From NCBI GenBank assembly GCA_025757645.1, contig CP107216.1:681501-745500 (forward strand): a stretch of DNA of 64,000 nucleotides, written 5' to 3'. The stretch is from Clostridiales bacterium. GTDB taxonomy: Bacteria; Bacillota; Clostridia; Oscillospirales; Oscillospiraceae. Positions 1 to 8,062 of this stretch are shown here, piece after piece; position 1 is the first letter of the stretch; each line of letters starts with the position of its first letter. A program made the position numbers and the translations under genes. The notes under the pieces are model-generated. The model ran no database searches, was not told where the DNA came from, and was given only the letters and a program-made list of their open reading frames with translations.

Positions 1-619
1 CCGTCTGCGCCGCGATGGCCTGACACTCGGCGACGAGCTGCGCATCGGGGAAGTAGCCCTCGGGTGCGCAGGCCGTGAAGTGCATGCCCATCTTCGCGCA
101 GCCGACCATGAGGGAGTTGCCCATGTTGAAGCGCGCATCGCCCATGTAGACGAGGTGGATGTTCTCCAGCGAGCCGAAGTGCTCCCGGATGGTCAGAAAG
201 TCCGCGAGGATCTGCGTCGGGTGGAACTCGTCCGTCAGGCCGTTCCAGACCGGGACGGAGGCGTACTGCGCCAGCTCCTCGACGATGCACTGGCCGAAGC
301 CGCGGTACTCGATGCCGTCGAACATGCCCGAGAGCACGCGCGCCGTGTCGGCGATGCTCTCCTTCTTGCCGATCTGCGAGCCGGTGGAGTCGAGATACGT
401 GCTGCCCATGCCCAAATCGTGCGCCGCGACCTCGAAGCTGCTGCGCGTGCGCGTGCTCGTCTTTTCAAAGATGAGCGCGACGTTTTTGCCCTCGCACAGG
501 CGGTGCGGGATGCCGGCCTTTTTCTCTGCCTTGAGCTGGGCGGCGAGCCGGAGCAGATAGTCGATCTGCTCGGGGGTGTAGTCGAGCAGCTTGAGAAAAT
601 CGTTGCCTTTGAGATTCAT
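1..619 (-). CDS. argF: Ornithine carbamoyltransferase (partial, C-terminus off window)
   Basis: Catalyses carbamoyl phosphate + ornithine to citrulline in cytosolic arginine synthesis. The visible first 206 codons begin MNLKGNDFLKLLDYTPEQI and carry the carbamoyl-phosphate loop STRTR at residues 55-59 (context FEKTSTRTRSSFE), diagnostic of the OTCase/ATCase family; the flanking residues and the arg context favour OTCase. The start lies 14 nt after the argD stop, with an AGGAGG-type site just upstream. It is the last visible gene of the argC-J-B-D-F operon. The ornithine-binding C-terminal half and the stop lie outside the window. Confidence 0.95.
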   Translation of the reverse strand, partial: MNLKGNDFLKLLDYTPEQIDYLLRLAAQLKAEKKAGIPHRLCEGKNVALIFEKTSTRTRSSFEVAAHDLGMGSTYLDSTGSQIGKKESIADTARVLSGMFDGIEYRGFGQCIVEELAQYASVPVWNGLTDEFHPTQILADFLTIREHFGSLENIHLVYMGDARFNMGNSLMVGCAKMGMHFTACAPEGYFPDAQLVAECQAIAAQT

Positions 620-633
620 GACGGTGTTCCTCC

Positions 634-1800
634 TTATTCTCCGGCGCAGACGTCTTTGAGCACGCTGACCGCCTGCTCGAGCTGCGCCATGGGGATGTTG
701 AGCGCCGGCAGCAGGCGCACCTTGTTCTTTGCCGAGATGACGAGCACGCCGCGCGCCATGCATTCACTGATGACGTCCTTGACCGGGCGCTCGGTCTCCA
801 CACCGAGCATCAGGCCCAGGCCCGTGACGCTCCTGACGCCCTTGGCGCCGGTGAGAGCCTTGACGATGAAGTTGGACTTTTCCTGCACGGACTGCAGCAG
901 CGGGCCGTCGAGCCGGTGCAGAATGCTCAGCGCGCCGGCGCAGCAGACGGGGTTGCCGCCGAAGGTAGAGCCGTGGCTGCCGGGGGTGAGCACGTCCTGC
1001 ACCTTCTCGCCGAGCAGCGTCGCGCCCAGCGGCAGACCGCCGCCGAGGCCCTTGGCCGTGGAGACGATGTCCGGCGTGATGCCGTAGTGCATGTAGCCGT
1101 AGAGCTTGCCGCTGCGGCCGTTGCCGATCTGCACCTCGTCGCAGATGAGCAGCAGGTCCTGCTCGGCGGCGAGCTGGGCAGCACCTTTGACAAATTCCTG
1201 CGTCAGCGGGATGACGCCGCCCTCGCCCTGCACGACCTCCATCATGATGGCGGCGCACTTGTGCGCGGCGACCTGCGCCTTGAGATCGTCGAGGTTATTC
1301 GCCTCGGCGTAGGCAAAGCCCTCCGTCAGCGGCAGAAAGTCGTGGTGGAACACGTCCTGCCCGGTCGCGGCGAGCGTTGTGATCGTGCGGCCGTGGAAGC
1401 TGTTTTTGAGCGTGATGATGGTGTGGTACTCCGGGCCTTTGTGGTCGGCGGCGTACTTGCGCGCGGCCTTGATGGCGCACTCGTTGGCCTCCGCGCCGGA
1501 GTTGGAGAAGAAGACCTTCTTCATGCCAGTCTTCTCGCACAGCAGCTGCGCCAGCTGCGCGTCGGGCGCGGTGTAGTAGAGGTTGGATGCGTGCTGCACG
1601 GTGCACAGCTGCTCGGTCACGGCGCGGATCCACGCGGGGTCGGCGATGCCGAAGCTGTTGACGGCGATGCCCGTCGCCATGTCGATATAGACCTTGTCGT
1701 CCGTGTCCCAGACGAGCGAGCCCTTGCCGCGCGCGATCGTCACGGGGAAGCGGGCGTAAGTGTTGGCGATATAGGTACTGTCAAGTTGCGGAATGTTCAT
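634..1800 (-). CDS. argD: Acetylornithine aminotransferase
   Basis: PLP-dependent class III aminotransferase that converts N-acetylglutamate semialdehyde to N-acetylornithine. The chosen start reads MNIPQLDSTYIANTY and has AGGAGG 8 nt upstream; an ATG 24 nt earlier lies inside argB and lacks a good site. The protein is 388 aa, normal for the family. Visible motifs are the cofactor-loop SGAEANE, the Asp motif LLICDEVQIGNGRSG and the Schiff-base lysine in STAKGLGGGLPLG (about residue 250). It overlaps the end of argB by 20 nt, suggesting translational coupling. Some family members also act on succinyl-diaminopimelate or GABA, but operon context favours ArgD. Confidence 0.95.
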   Translation of the reverse strand: MNIPQLDSTYIANTYARFPVTIARGKGSLVWDTDDKVYIDMATGIAVNSFGIADPAWIRAVTEQLCTVQHASNLYYTAPDAQLAQLLCEKTGMKKVFFSNSGAEANECAIKAARKYAADHKGPEYHTIITLKNSFHGRTITTLAATGQDVFHHDFLPLTEGFAYAEANNLDDLKAQVAAHKCAAIMMEVVQGEGGVIPLTQEFVKGAAQLAAEQDLLLICDEVQIGNGRSGKLYGYMHYGITPDIVSTAKGLGGGLPLGATLLGEKVQDVLTPGSHGSTFGGNPVCCAGALSILHRLDGPLLQSVQEKSNFIVKALTGAKGVRSVTGLGLMLGVETERPVKDVISECMARGVLVISAKNKVRLLPALNIPMAQLEQAVSVLKDVCAGE

Positions 1801-2671
1801 CTGTTTTTCCTCCTTGCCCGGCAACGAACATGGTGCCGATGCCTTCGTTTGTCAGCATTTCGATCAGGATGGCGTGCGGCACGCGGCCGTCGATGATAAA
1901 GACGCGGTGCACGCCCCAGCGGATGGCGTCGATGCAGCAGGTCACTTTCGGCAGCATGCCGCCGTTGATGACGCCGGACTCGATGAGCTGCAGCGCGTCC
2001 GCCGTGTGGATGACGGGGATGAGCGTGGAGGGGTCGTCCTTGTCGCGCAGGATGCCGCTGATGTCGGTCATGGCGATGAGGCTCTCGGCCCCCAGCTCGC
2101 CCGCGATGCGCGCGGCCGCCGTGTCGGCGTTGATGTTGTAGACGTGGCCCTGCGTGTCGCACCCGACGGTGGACACGACGGGGATGTAGCCCTTGTCGAT
2201 CACATCGAGGATGGGGCGCACGTCGACCTTCGTGATCTCGCCCACGTAGCCGAGGCGCTCATCGCGCACGCGCGCCTGGATCATCTGCCCGTCGATGCCG
2301 GACAGGCCGATCGCCCGGCCGCCCTTGTGGCCGATGAGGTTGACGAGCGTCTTGTTGATCTTCCCGGCGAGGACCATCTGCACGACGTCGGCCGTCTCCG
2401 CGTCCGTGACGCGCAGGCCGTCGACAAACTGCGTCTGCTTGCCGAGTTTTTCGAGCGTTTCCGTGATCTCGGGCCCGCCGCCGTGCACGAGCACGACCTT
2501 CACCCCGATGAGCGACAGCAGCACGATGTCGCGCATGACGGAGTCTTTGAGCTTGGCGCTGATCATGGCGTTGCCGCCGTATTTGATGACGACGATCTTG
2601 CCGCTGTATTCCTGTATGTAGGGCAGCGCGTGGACGAGTACCTTCGCGCGCTGCGGATTCGTAATGTCCAT
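1781..2671 (-). CDS. argB: Acetylglutamate kinase
   Basis: Amino-acid kinase family enzyme that phosphorylates N-acetylglutamate, the second step of arginine synthesis and often the arginine feedback point. 296 aa. Visible are the N-terminal nucleotide-binding KYGGNAM (about residues 29-35), LVHGGGPEI, and the C-terminal DGRVPHAILIEMLTNEGIGTM typical of ArgB. The start is 18 nt downstream of the argJ stop and is preceded by GGAGG. The 3' end overlaps argD. Confidence 0.96.
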   Translation of the reverse strand: MDITNPQRAKVLVHALPYIQEYSGKIVVIKYGGNAMISAKLKDSVMRDIVLLSLIGVKVVLVHGGGPEITETLEKLGKQTQFVDGLRVTDAETADVVQMVLAGKINKTLVNLIGHKGGRAIGLSGIDGQMIQARVRDERLGYVGEITKVDVRPILDVIDKGYIPVVSTVGCDTQGHVYNINADTAAARIAGELGAESLIAMTDISGILRDKDDPSTLIPVIHTADALQLIESGVINGGMLPKVTCCIDAIRWGVHRVFIIDGRVPHAILIEMLTNEGIGTMFVAGQGGKTDEHSAT

Positions 2672-2689
2672 GATGGTGTTCCTCCCGGT

Positions 2690-3904
2690 TCAGGTGCGGT
2701 AGTCGCCGTTGATCTTCACATAGTCATACGTCAGGTCGCAGCCCCAGGCGGTCGCGCCCTCGTCGCCGGACTTGAGGTCGACGAGGATCTCGATCTCCTT
2801 TTCGAGCAGGACCTTTTTGGCTTCCTCCTCGGAAAACGGGATGCCCGCGCCGTCGACGCACACGCGCACCGTACCGGCCGCCGAGCGGAAGGCGACGTCC
2901 ACCTTGTGCACGTTTACAGGAGCGCCGCTGTAGCCGATGGCGCACAGCACGCGGCCCCAGTTGGCGTCCGCGCCGAACATGGCGGCCTTGACGAGCGACG
3001 AGCAGATGATGCTCTTGGCCACGGTTTTCGCGGTGCAGTGGTCAGCGGCACCGGTGACGCAGCACTCGAGCAGGCGCGTCGCGCCCTCGCCGTCGCCCGC
3101 GATCTGGCGGCAGAGCCAGACGGTCACGCTGTTGAGCGCGCTGCAAAACGCTGTGAAGTCCGCGCCGGGCGCGGTGATCTCGGCATTGCCGGCGAGGCCG
3201 TTTGCCAGCACGGCGACCATGTCGTTCGTAGACGTGTCGCCGTCGATGCTGACCATGTTGAACGTGTCCTGCACGTCGCCGGAGAGCGCGGCCTGCAGCA
3301 TGGCGGGGCTGACGGCGCAGTCCGTCGTGAGGAAGACGAGCATGGTCGCAAGGTTCGGATGGATCATGCCGGAGCCCTTGGCGATGCCGCCGATCGTGCA
3401 GGTCCTGCCGCCGGCGGTGAACTGCACGGCGATCTCCTTCGGGTGCGTGTCGGTGGTCATGATGCCCTCGGCCGCCTGGCCGGAGTGGTCGCCGAGCGCG
3501 GCGGCGAGCTGCGGCAGGCCGGAGCGGATGGGCGTGAGATCGAGCGGCTGGCCGATCACGCCCGTGGACGCGACGATGACGTCCTGCGGCGCGATGTGCA
3601 GCTGCGCCGCCGTGAGCGCGCTCATCTCCTCGGCGACGGCGACGCCGTCAGCGTTGCAGGTGTTGGCGTTGCCGCTGTTGCAGATCACGGCCTGGGCCTT
3701 GCCGTCAGCCAGGTGCGCCTTCGTCACGGTCAGGGGCGCGCCCTTGACGAGGTTCGATGTATAGACCGCCGCGGCGCTGGCCGGGACGGCGCTGTAGATG
3801 AGCGCGAGGTCGCGCTTGGACTGATTTCTGCGGATGCCGCAGTGGATGCCTGCGGCGGAAAAACCCTGTGCGGCGCACACGCCGCCGGTGACTTGCTTCA
3901 TCAT
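2690..3904 (-). CDS. argJ: Bifunctional glutamate N-acetyltransferase / ornithine acetyltransferase
   Basis: ArgJ recycles the acetyl group from N-acetylornithine to glutamate and may also use acetyl-CoA for the first step. 404 aa, full length. The self-cleavage site appears as KGSGMIHPNLATMLVF: the Thr of ATM (about residue 187) is the family nucleophile released at the N-terminus of the beta chain. ICNSGNANTCNADG and GRDA-like NWGRVLCAIGYSGA blocks are present. No separate argA is visible, which fits the cyclic pathway. It sits 10 nt after argC. Confidence 0.96.
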   Translation of the reverse strand: MMKQVTGGVCAAQGFSAAGIHCGIRRNQSKRDLALIYSAVPASAAAVYTSNLVKGAPLTVTKAHLADGKAQAVICNSGNANTCNADGVAVAEEMSALTAAQLHIAPQDVIVASTGVIGQPLDLTPIRSGLPQLAAALGDHSGQAAEGIMTTDTHPKEIAVQFTAGGRTCTIGGIAKGSGMIHPNLATMLVFLTTDCAVSPAMLQAALSGDVQDTFNMVSIDGDTSTNDMVAVLANGLAGNAEITAPGADFTAFCSALNSVTVWLCRQIAGDGEGATRLLECCVTGAADHCTAKTVAKSIICSSLVKAAMFGADANWGRVLCAIGYSGAPVNVHKVDVAFRSAAGTVRVCVDGAGIPFSEEEAKKVLLEKEIEILVDLKSGDEGATAWGCDLTYDYVKINGDYRT

Positions 3905-3914
3905 GCGTTCCTCC

Positions 3915-4859
3915 TTACAGATCGAGGCCGAAGCCCTTTTCCCTGCCCATGACGAGGTTCAGGCACTCGAGCGCGGCGCCGGACGCGCCCTTGCCGAGGT
4001 TGTCGAACACGGACGTGAGCAGGATGCGCTCGTCATTGCCGGAGACGGACACGACCATGCTGTCCTTGCCGGACATGGCGGCGGCGGACAGGAAGCCGTC
4101 CGCACACGCGGGGTCGCGGTAGGTCACGACAGGGCCGGTATATTTCGCGGCGTAGGCGGCCTTGATATCTTCGGCCGTCTTGCCGGGGCAGAGCTGCGAG
4201 GCGAAGAGCGCGACACTCGTCTCCATGCCGCTGTAGAAATTCGCCACGATCGGCGCAAACACCGGCGCGTGCGTCAGGCCCGGGATGGCGCACATCTCGC
4301 GCAGGTGCTTGTGCTGCTGCGCAAGACCGTACTGCCGGGGGGCAACGTACAGGGGGTCGAGGGTGTCCGCCTCATACTCGGCGATCATCTTCTTGCCGCC
4401 GCCGCTGTAGCCCGTGAGCGAGTAGCACGTCAGCAGGGCGTCCGGCGGCAGGATGCCCGCCTCGACGAGCGGGTAGACCAGCACGATGAAGCCGCTGGCG
4501 TGGCAGCCGGGCACGGCGATGCGCTTGGCGGTACGGATCGCGGCCTCGCGCTCGGGCGACAGCTCCGGGAAGCCGTACGTCCAGCCGGGGGCCGTGCGGT
4601 GCGCGGTCGAGGTGTCGAGCACGACCGTGTCCGGGTTCTCGACCAGATCTGCCGCCGTGATCGCCGCCGCGTCCGGCAGGCACAAAAACGCGATGTCCGC
4701 GCGGTTGATGAGCTCGCGCTGGGCTTTAATGTCGTGGTGCAGCTCGGGCGGCAGGGTCAGCAGGTCAATATCTTCGCGCTGGGCCAGCCGGTCGTAAATG
4801 CGCAGGCCGGCCGTGCCGGAGCTGCCGTCGATGAAAATGGTCGTTTTTTCGTTATGCAT
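3915..4859 (-). CDS. argC: N-acetyl-gamma-glutamyl-phosphate reductase (short, type 2)
   Basis: NADPH-dependent reductase of N-acetylglutamyl phosphate, first gene of the operon. 314 aa from the chosen ATG (MHNEKTTIFIDGSSGTAGL); an upstream in-frame ATG would add 26 residues that read through the putative promoter, so it is rejected. Visible are the Rossmann GSSGTAGLRIY, the active-site Cys in VPGCHASGFIV (about residue 117) and the GYSGGGKK loop. The short length matches the AGPR type 2 subfamily rather than the ~345-residue type 1. A modest GAGGG site precedes the start. Confidence 0.93.
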   Translation of the reverse strand: MHNEKTTIFIDGSSGTAGLRIYDRLAQREDIDLLTLPPELHHDIKAQRELINRADIAFLCLPDAAAITAADLVENPDTVVLDTSTAHRTAPGWTYGFPELSPEREAAIRTAKRIAVPGCHASGFIVLVYPLVEAGILPPDALLTCYSLTGYSGGGKKMIAEYEADTLDPLYVAPRQYGLAQQHKHLREMCAIPGLTHAPVFAPIVANFYSGMETSVALFASQLCPGKTAEDIKAAYAAKYTGPVVTYRDPACADGFLSAAAMSGKDSMVVSVSGNDERILLTSVFDNLGKGASGAALECLNLVMGREKGFGLDL

Positions 4860-4903
4860 ATCTCGTCCCTCACAAGCGGATAAAAATCCATTTATATAAG
4901 GCC

Positions 4904-4932
4904 AATATACTACTGCGCGAATAAATATGCAA
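4904..4932 (-). promoter_or_regulatory. Sigma-A-type promoter of the arg operon
   Basis: On the minus strand TTGCAT (4927-4932), a 17-nt spacer and TATATT (4904-4909) lie 45 nt upstream of argC. It is the best match to a housekeeping promoter in the 254-nt gap. Confidence 0.7.
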
Positions 4933-4942
4933 GACATTCATG
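4925..4942 (-). promoter_or_regulatory. Candidate ARG box overlapping the argC -35 element
   Basis: The minus strand reads CATGAATGTCTTGCATAT, matching CATGAAT and TKCA of the Bacillus ARG-box consensus CATGAATAAAAATKCAAK. It covers the -35 hexamer, a position suited to repression by ArgR. A weaker second match (AAAAAT core) lies at 4879-4896 near the expected transcript start. No argR gene is in the window, so the regulator is inferred. Confidence 0.45.
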
Positions 4943-5060
4943 AAAAATCCACTGCGATTTGTGGAATTTGAAAAAACACGCCCAGCGAGGAAAAAATGCC
5001 TTGTGCAGCATGTACATATCTGACCACGCGAAATTGGGACATTTGCCGGACAACGGGGGC

Positions 5061-5104
5061 AAAAAACCGCCGCCCGGCCATTTTTACAAATGGATAGGCG
5101 GCGG
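5061..5104 (-). terminator. Intrinsic terminator after the Na/Pi cotransporter gene
   Basis: CCGCCGCC/GGCGGCGG outer arms (5067-5074, 5097-5104) enclose a second stem CCATTT/AAATGG; read on the minus strand the hairpin is followed by six U residues. Confidence 0.85.
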
Positions 5105-5113
5105 ATATATGCA

Positions 5114-6865
5114 TTAAATCTGGAATTCTTTGCTGTATTCGGAGTAGTATTCGTCAAAGCTGTGCGAGTGCATGGCCATGACGCTGTTGATATATTCGTG
5201 GGTGTCGAACGAGTCGGACTCGAGCTCGATCATGGCGACGGCGATGTTCGAGCAGTGGTCGGACACGCGCTCGCAGTTGGTGAGCAGGTCGTTGAACGCG
5301 AAGCCGTGGTTGAGCGTGCACTCGCCGGTCTGCAGGCGGTCGATGTGGTGCAGCTTCATCTCGTCGCAGAGGTTGTCGATGAGCTCCTCGAGCGGCTCGA
5401 CGCGGTAGGCCGCGGCGACGTCGTTGTCGAGGAAGGCGTTGATCGTGATCTCGAGGATGCGCGTCACGGCCGCGAGCATGACCTTGAGCTCGCGCGCGCC
5501 GGTGGGTGAAAAGACGATCTTCTTCGTGTAGAGCTCCTGCGCCGTCTCGCCGATGTTGAGCGAGTGGTCGCTGATGCGCTCGAGGTCGCTGATCGTGTGC
5601 AGGTACTTCGACACATCGGCCGTCTGGCGCGGCGTGAGCTCCTTGCTCGTGATCTTGATGAGGTAGGTGCCGAGCTTGTCCTCGTAGTGGTCGATGGCTT
5701 CCTCGTTTTCCTGCAGGGCGGCGAACTGCTCGTCACTGAACTTGTCGAGCAGGGAGAACGCGGACAGGATGTTGTCCTGCGCTTGACGGGCCATGGAGTC
5801 GATGGCCAGGCGGCTCTGCTCGATGGCCAGCGCCGGGTGCGCGAGAAAGCGCTCCTCGAGCCGGTCGATGTCGGCGAGCGCGCCGGTGGACGCTTTGTCC
5901 GGGAACAGGAACGAGACGAGCTTTTCCAGCAGGGGGATCATCGGCGTGAGCAGCAGCACGGTCGCAAAGCGGAAGATCGTGTTGAGCAGGGCGATGCTCA
6001 CGGTGGTCATGGTCGTGTCCGTAAACGGGAAGTGCACGGCTGCATTGACCGCGTAGAACACGACGCCCCAGACGACCGCGCCGATGACGTCGATGAGCAG
6101 GTAGACATAGGCGGTGCGCTTGCCCTTGACGCTCGCGCCGAGGGAGGACAGCAGCACCGGCACGGCCGCGCCGATGGCGATGCCGAGCGTGATGGGGAAG
6201 GCCACGGAGAACGTGATCGTGCCCGTGATGGCCAGCGCCTGCAGAATGCCGACGGCGGCCGACGCGCTCTGCAGGATGCAGGTGAACACCGTGCCGACGA
6301 GCACGCCGAGCAGCGGGTTGGAAAAGCGGGTCAGCAGCTGGATGAACGCGGCGCTGTCCTTGAGCGGGGCCACGGCGCCGCTCATGGAGGACATGCCGTA
6401 CATGAGCACGGCGAAGCCGAGCAGAATGTCGCCGATGTGGTGTTTGGTCAGGTCCTTGCAGAACATGCGCAGCACGATGCCGACCACGGCGACGACGCCC
6501 GTGAGCGTCGCGGTGCTCAGCAGCGACACCCAGCCGGAGCCGCTGATGTCCGACAGGCAGAGAATCCAGCCCGTGATGCTCGTGCCGAGGATGGAGCCGA
6601 GCACGATGCCGATGGCCTGGCGCACCTGCATCATGCCGGAGTTGACGAAGCCGACGACCATGACGGACGTGGCCGAGGACGACTGGATCACGGCGGTGAC
6701 ACCCGTGCCGAGCAGGACGCCCTTGAGCGGGGTGCTCGTGAGTTTATAGAGTATGATCTCGAGCTTGTTGCCGGCCACTTTCTTCAGCCCGTCGCCCATG
6801 AGCGTCATGCCGAACAGGAACAGGGCCACGCCGCCAAGCAGAGAGATCACATTGTTGATCCCCAA
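5114..6865 (-). CDS. Na/Pi cotransporter family protein with PhoU-like C-terminal domain
   Basis: Integral membrane protein of the PF02690 family, expected to import phosphate with Na+ or otherwise influence phosphate balance. 583 aa. The N-terminal ~320 residues hold two inverted membrane repeats, each with the family Gln-Ser-Ser-Ser motif (VIQSSSATSVMV about residue 60; ILQSASAAVGI in the second half). The remaining ~220 residues form a soluble helical PhoU-like region (LDKFSDEQFAALQENEEAIDHYED onward). The start is TTG with GGGAG 11 nt upstream; MGINNVISLLGGVALFLFGM is the usual family N-terminus and a stop lies immediately upstream in frame. Single-gene unit. Confidence 0.9.
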   Translation of the reverse strand: MGINNVISLLGGVALFLFGMTLMGDGLKKVAGNKLEIILYKLTSTPLKGVLLGTGVTAVIQSSSATSVMVVGFVNSGMMQVRQAIGIVLGSILGTSITGWILCLSDISGSGWVSLLSTATLTGVVAVVGIVLRMFCKDLTKHHIGDILLGFAVLMYGMSSMSGAVAPLKDSAAFIQLLTRFSNPLLGVLVGTVFTCILQSASAAVGILQALAITGTITFSVAFPITLGIAIGAAVPVLLSSLGASVKGKRTAYVYLLIDVIGAVVWGVVFYAVNAAVHFPFTDTTMTTVSIALLNTIFRFATVLLLTPMIPLLEKLVSFLFPDKASTGALADIDRLEERFLAHPALAIEQSRLAIDSMARQAQDNILSAFSLLDKFSDEQFAALQENEEAIDHYEDKLGTYLIKITSKELTPRQTADVSKYLHTISDLERISDHSLNIGETAQELYTKKIVFSPTGARELKVMLAAVTRILEITINAFLDNDVAAAYRVEPLEELIDNLCDEMKLHHIDRLQTGECTLNHGFAFNDLLTNCERVSDHCSNIAVAMIELESDSFDTHEYINSVMAMHSHSFDEYYSEYSKEFQI

Positions 6866-7036
6866 AACGCTTCACGCTCCCTCTGTGATATTTTTGCGCT
6901 TACCTCTCACTATATCAGAAAGCGGTGCAAAGATAAATGCCGGAATTGCACTTGCGTGTGACGAAATTTGACGAAAAAACCGGACGATTTTTGTGCAGAA
7001 TATGGCCTTTTCCACAAACGAACGGCCGTCGCAATC

Positions 7037-7066
7037 TTGACAATGTGCCGTCTGTCGTGCTATATT
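7037..7066 (+). promoter_or_regulatory. Promoter for the cyclodeaminase-like gene
   Basis: TTGACA (7037-7042) and TATATT (7061-7066) with an 18-nt spacer, about 60 nt upstream of the start codon. Confidence 0.75.
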
Positions 7067-7127
7067 CCTATTATAATAATGTGTGTATATCTGCGCGCGG
7101 CTATGCGCGCGGGGAATGGAGGCACTT

Positions 7128-7811
7128 ATGGCGGAAGAGAAGAAAAAGATCCTGATCCACACGGCGGACGGCGACCACGTGGTCTCCGTTGGGGAGCACA
7201 AGCCGAAGCAGACCTTCGGCGCCATGCCGGTCAAGGACTATGTGGCTGCGGTGGCGGACCCGGACGGCCTGCCGCAGGCGGGCAGTGTCGGCGCGGTCGT
7301 GTCGGCGCTGGCGGCGGCGATGGGGTCGCTGGCCGTGCGCGCGCTGCGCTCGGACGATGCGTCGCTGCAGAAAACGGCCGAGGAGCTGCGCCAGATGACC
7401 GACTACATGGTCTTTCAGATCGACGAGGAGCTGCGCGCGCGCGAGCCGCTTGACCGGCGCAGAGTCGAGGAGAACGTCACGCGCACCGATCTCGACAGCG
7501 CGCTGCGCGTTGCGAGCGACATTCCGAACGAGATCGTGTACATCATGTGCCGCTGCATCGAGCTCATGAAGGAGGTCGTGGACAAGGGCGACGACCTGAC
7601 CGCGTGCAGCGCGCTCGCGGCCGTGCATCTGAGCATGGCGGCCATCCGCTGTATGCAGGCGGAGCTGCTGTCGTATGCCAAGATCATGGACGACGACGTG
7701 TTCGGCTACACGATCGTGCGCGAGGCCGAGCTGAACCTGGCCGACCATCAGGAGCTGGTGGACGGGCTGGTCGAAGAGCTCACGCGCCGTCTGACACGCG
7801 CGAAAAAGTAA
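7128..7811 (+). CDS. Cyclodeaminase/cyclohydrolase-family protein (FTCD_C/FchA-like), divergent
   Basis: 227 aa, resembling the formiminotetrahydrofolate cyclodeaminase fold (PF04961). After a ~40-residue extension it has QAGSVGAVVSALAAAMGSLA, a variant of the family's P-G-G-G-S-A-A-A helix start, then a four-helix pattern including IPNEIVYIMCRCIELMKEVVDKGDDLTACSALAAVHLSMAAI, which aligns with the family's gN-x-x-SDa-x-vA helix. The usual Ser-Asp pair reads Cys-Ser here and the Gly-rich start is weakened, so activity is doubtful. The start has GGAGG 5-6 nt upstream. Its neighbour is folT with a THF riboswitch, so a folate-related role is plausible but unproven. Confidence 0.7.
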   Translation: MAEEKKKILIHTADGDHVVSVGEHKPKQTFGAMPVKDYVAAVADPDGLPQAGSVGAVVSALAAAMGSLAVRALRSDDASLQKTAEELRQMTDYMVFQIDEELRAREPLDRRRVEENVTRTDLDSALRVASDIPNEIVYIMCRCIELMKEVVDKGDDLTACSALAAVHLSMAAIRCMQAELLSYAKIMDDDVFGYTIVREAELNLADHQELVDGLVEELTRRLTRAKK

Positions 7812-7827
7812 GACATAAGGCAGAAAA

Positions 7828-7853
7828 GGACGCCCACCCGGGCGTCCTTTTTT
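7828..7853 (+). terminator. Intrinsic terminator after the cyclodeaminase-like gene
   Basis: GGACGCCC-ACCC-GGGCGTCC followed by six T residues. A preceding A-run gives it some bidirectional character. Confidence 0.9.
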
Positions 7854-7858
7854 GCGGC

Positions 7859-7887
7859 TTGCAAAGCCGGGCCGCGTGTGCTATGAT
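7859..7887 (+). promoter_or_regulatory. folT promoter
   Basis: TTGCAA (7859-7864), 17-nt spacer, TATGAT (7882-7887); transcription would begin just before the THF riboswitch. Confidence 0.65.
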
Positions 7888-7913
7888 GCACACGGAAATC
7901 TGAGCAATGCATT

Positions 7914-8012
7914 GGACAGAGTAGGAACAGCGCGTCAAGTGCGCCGGGATGGGAAGTTGTCCGGCGACGAAGGGGTCGCGCGCCCCGCGGTGCTGTTGCC
8001 GCTTCCGCTGCC
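7914..8012 (+). ncRNA. Tetrahydrofolate (THF) riboswitch
   Basis: Matches the class I THF aptamer architecture: GAGTAG junction strand, P2 formed by AACAGC (7926-7931) and GCTGTT (7992-7997), the GCGTCAAGTG internal strand, P3 formed by CGCCGG (7942-7947) and CCGGCG (7961-7966) flanking GATGGGAAGTTGT, an ACGAA joining segment, and a GGGG/CCCC hairpin. The GCGGTG strand, the C-rich 3' strand and a terminal GG-CAG/CTG-CC pairing complete it. Conserved segments correspond closely to the known Eubacterium siraeum aptamer as I remember it. It lies 50 nt upstream of folT, the canonical position for this class. Confidence 0.9.
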
Positions 8013-8062
8013 ACCAAGGGAAGACCCCCGCCGTGGCAACTGTCACGAAAGGAGTCTTGCAA

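Noticed and set aside
1793..3952. 719-codon open frame opposite argB/argJ
   Set aside because: A shadow frame: the opposite strand encodes clear ArgB and ArgJ, and this translation is Asp/His/Val/Arg-biased with no motifs.
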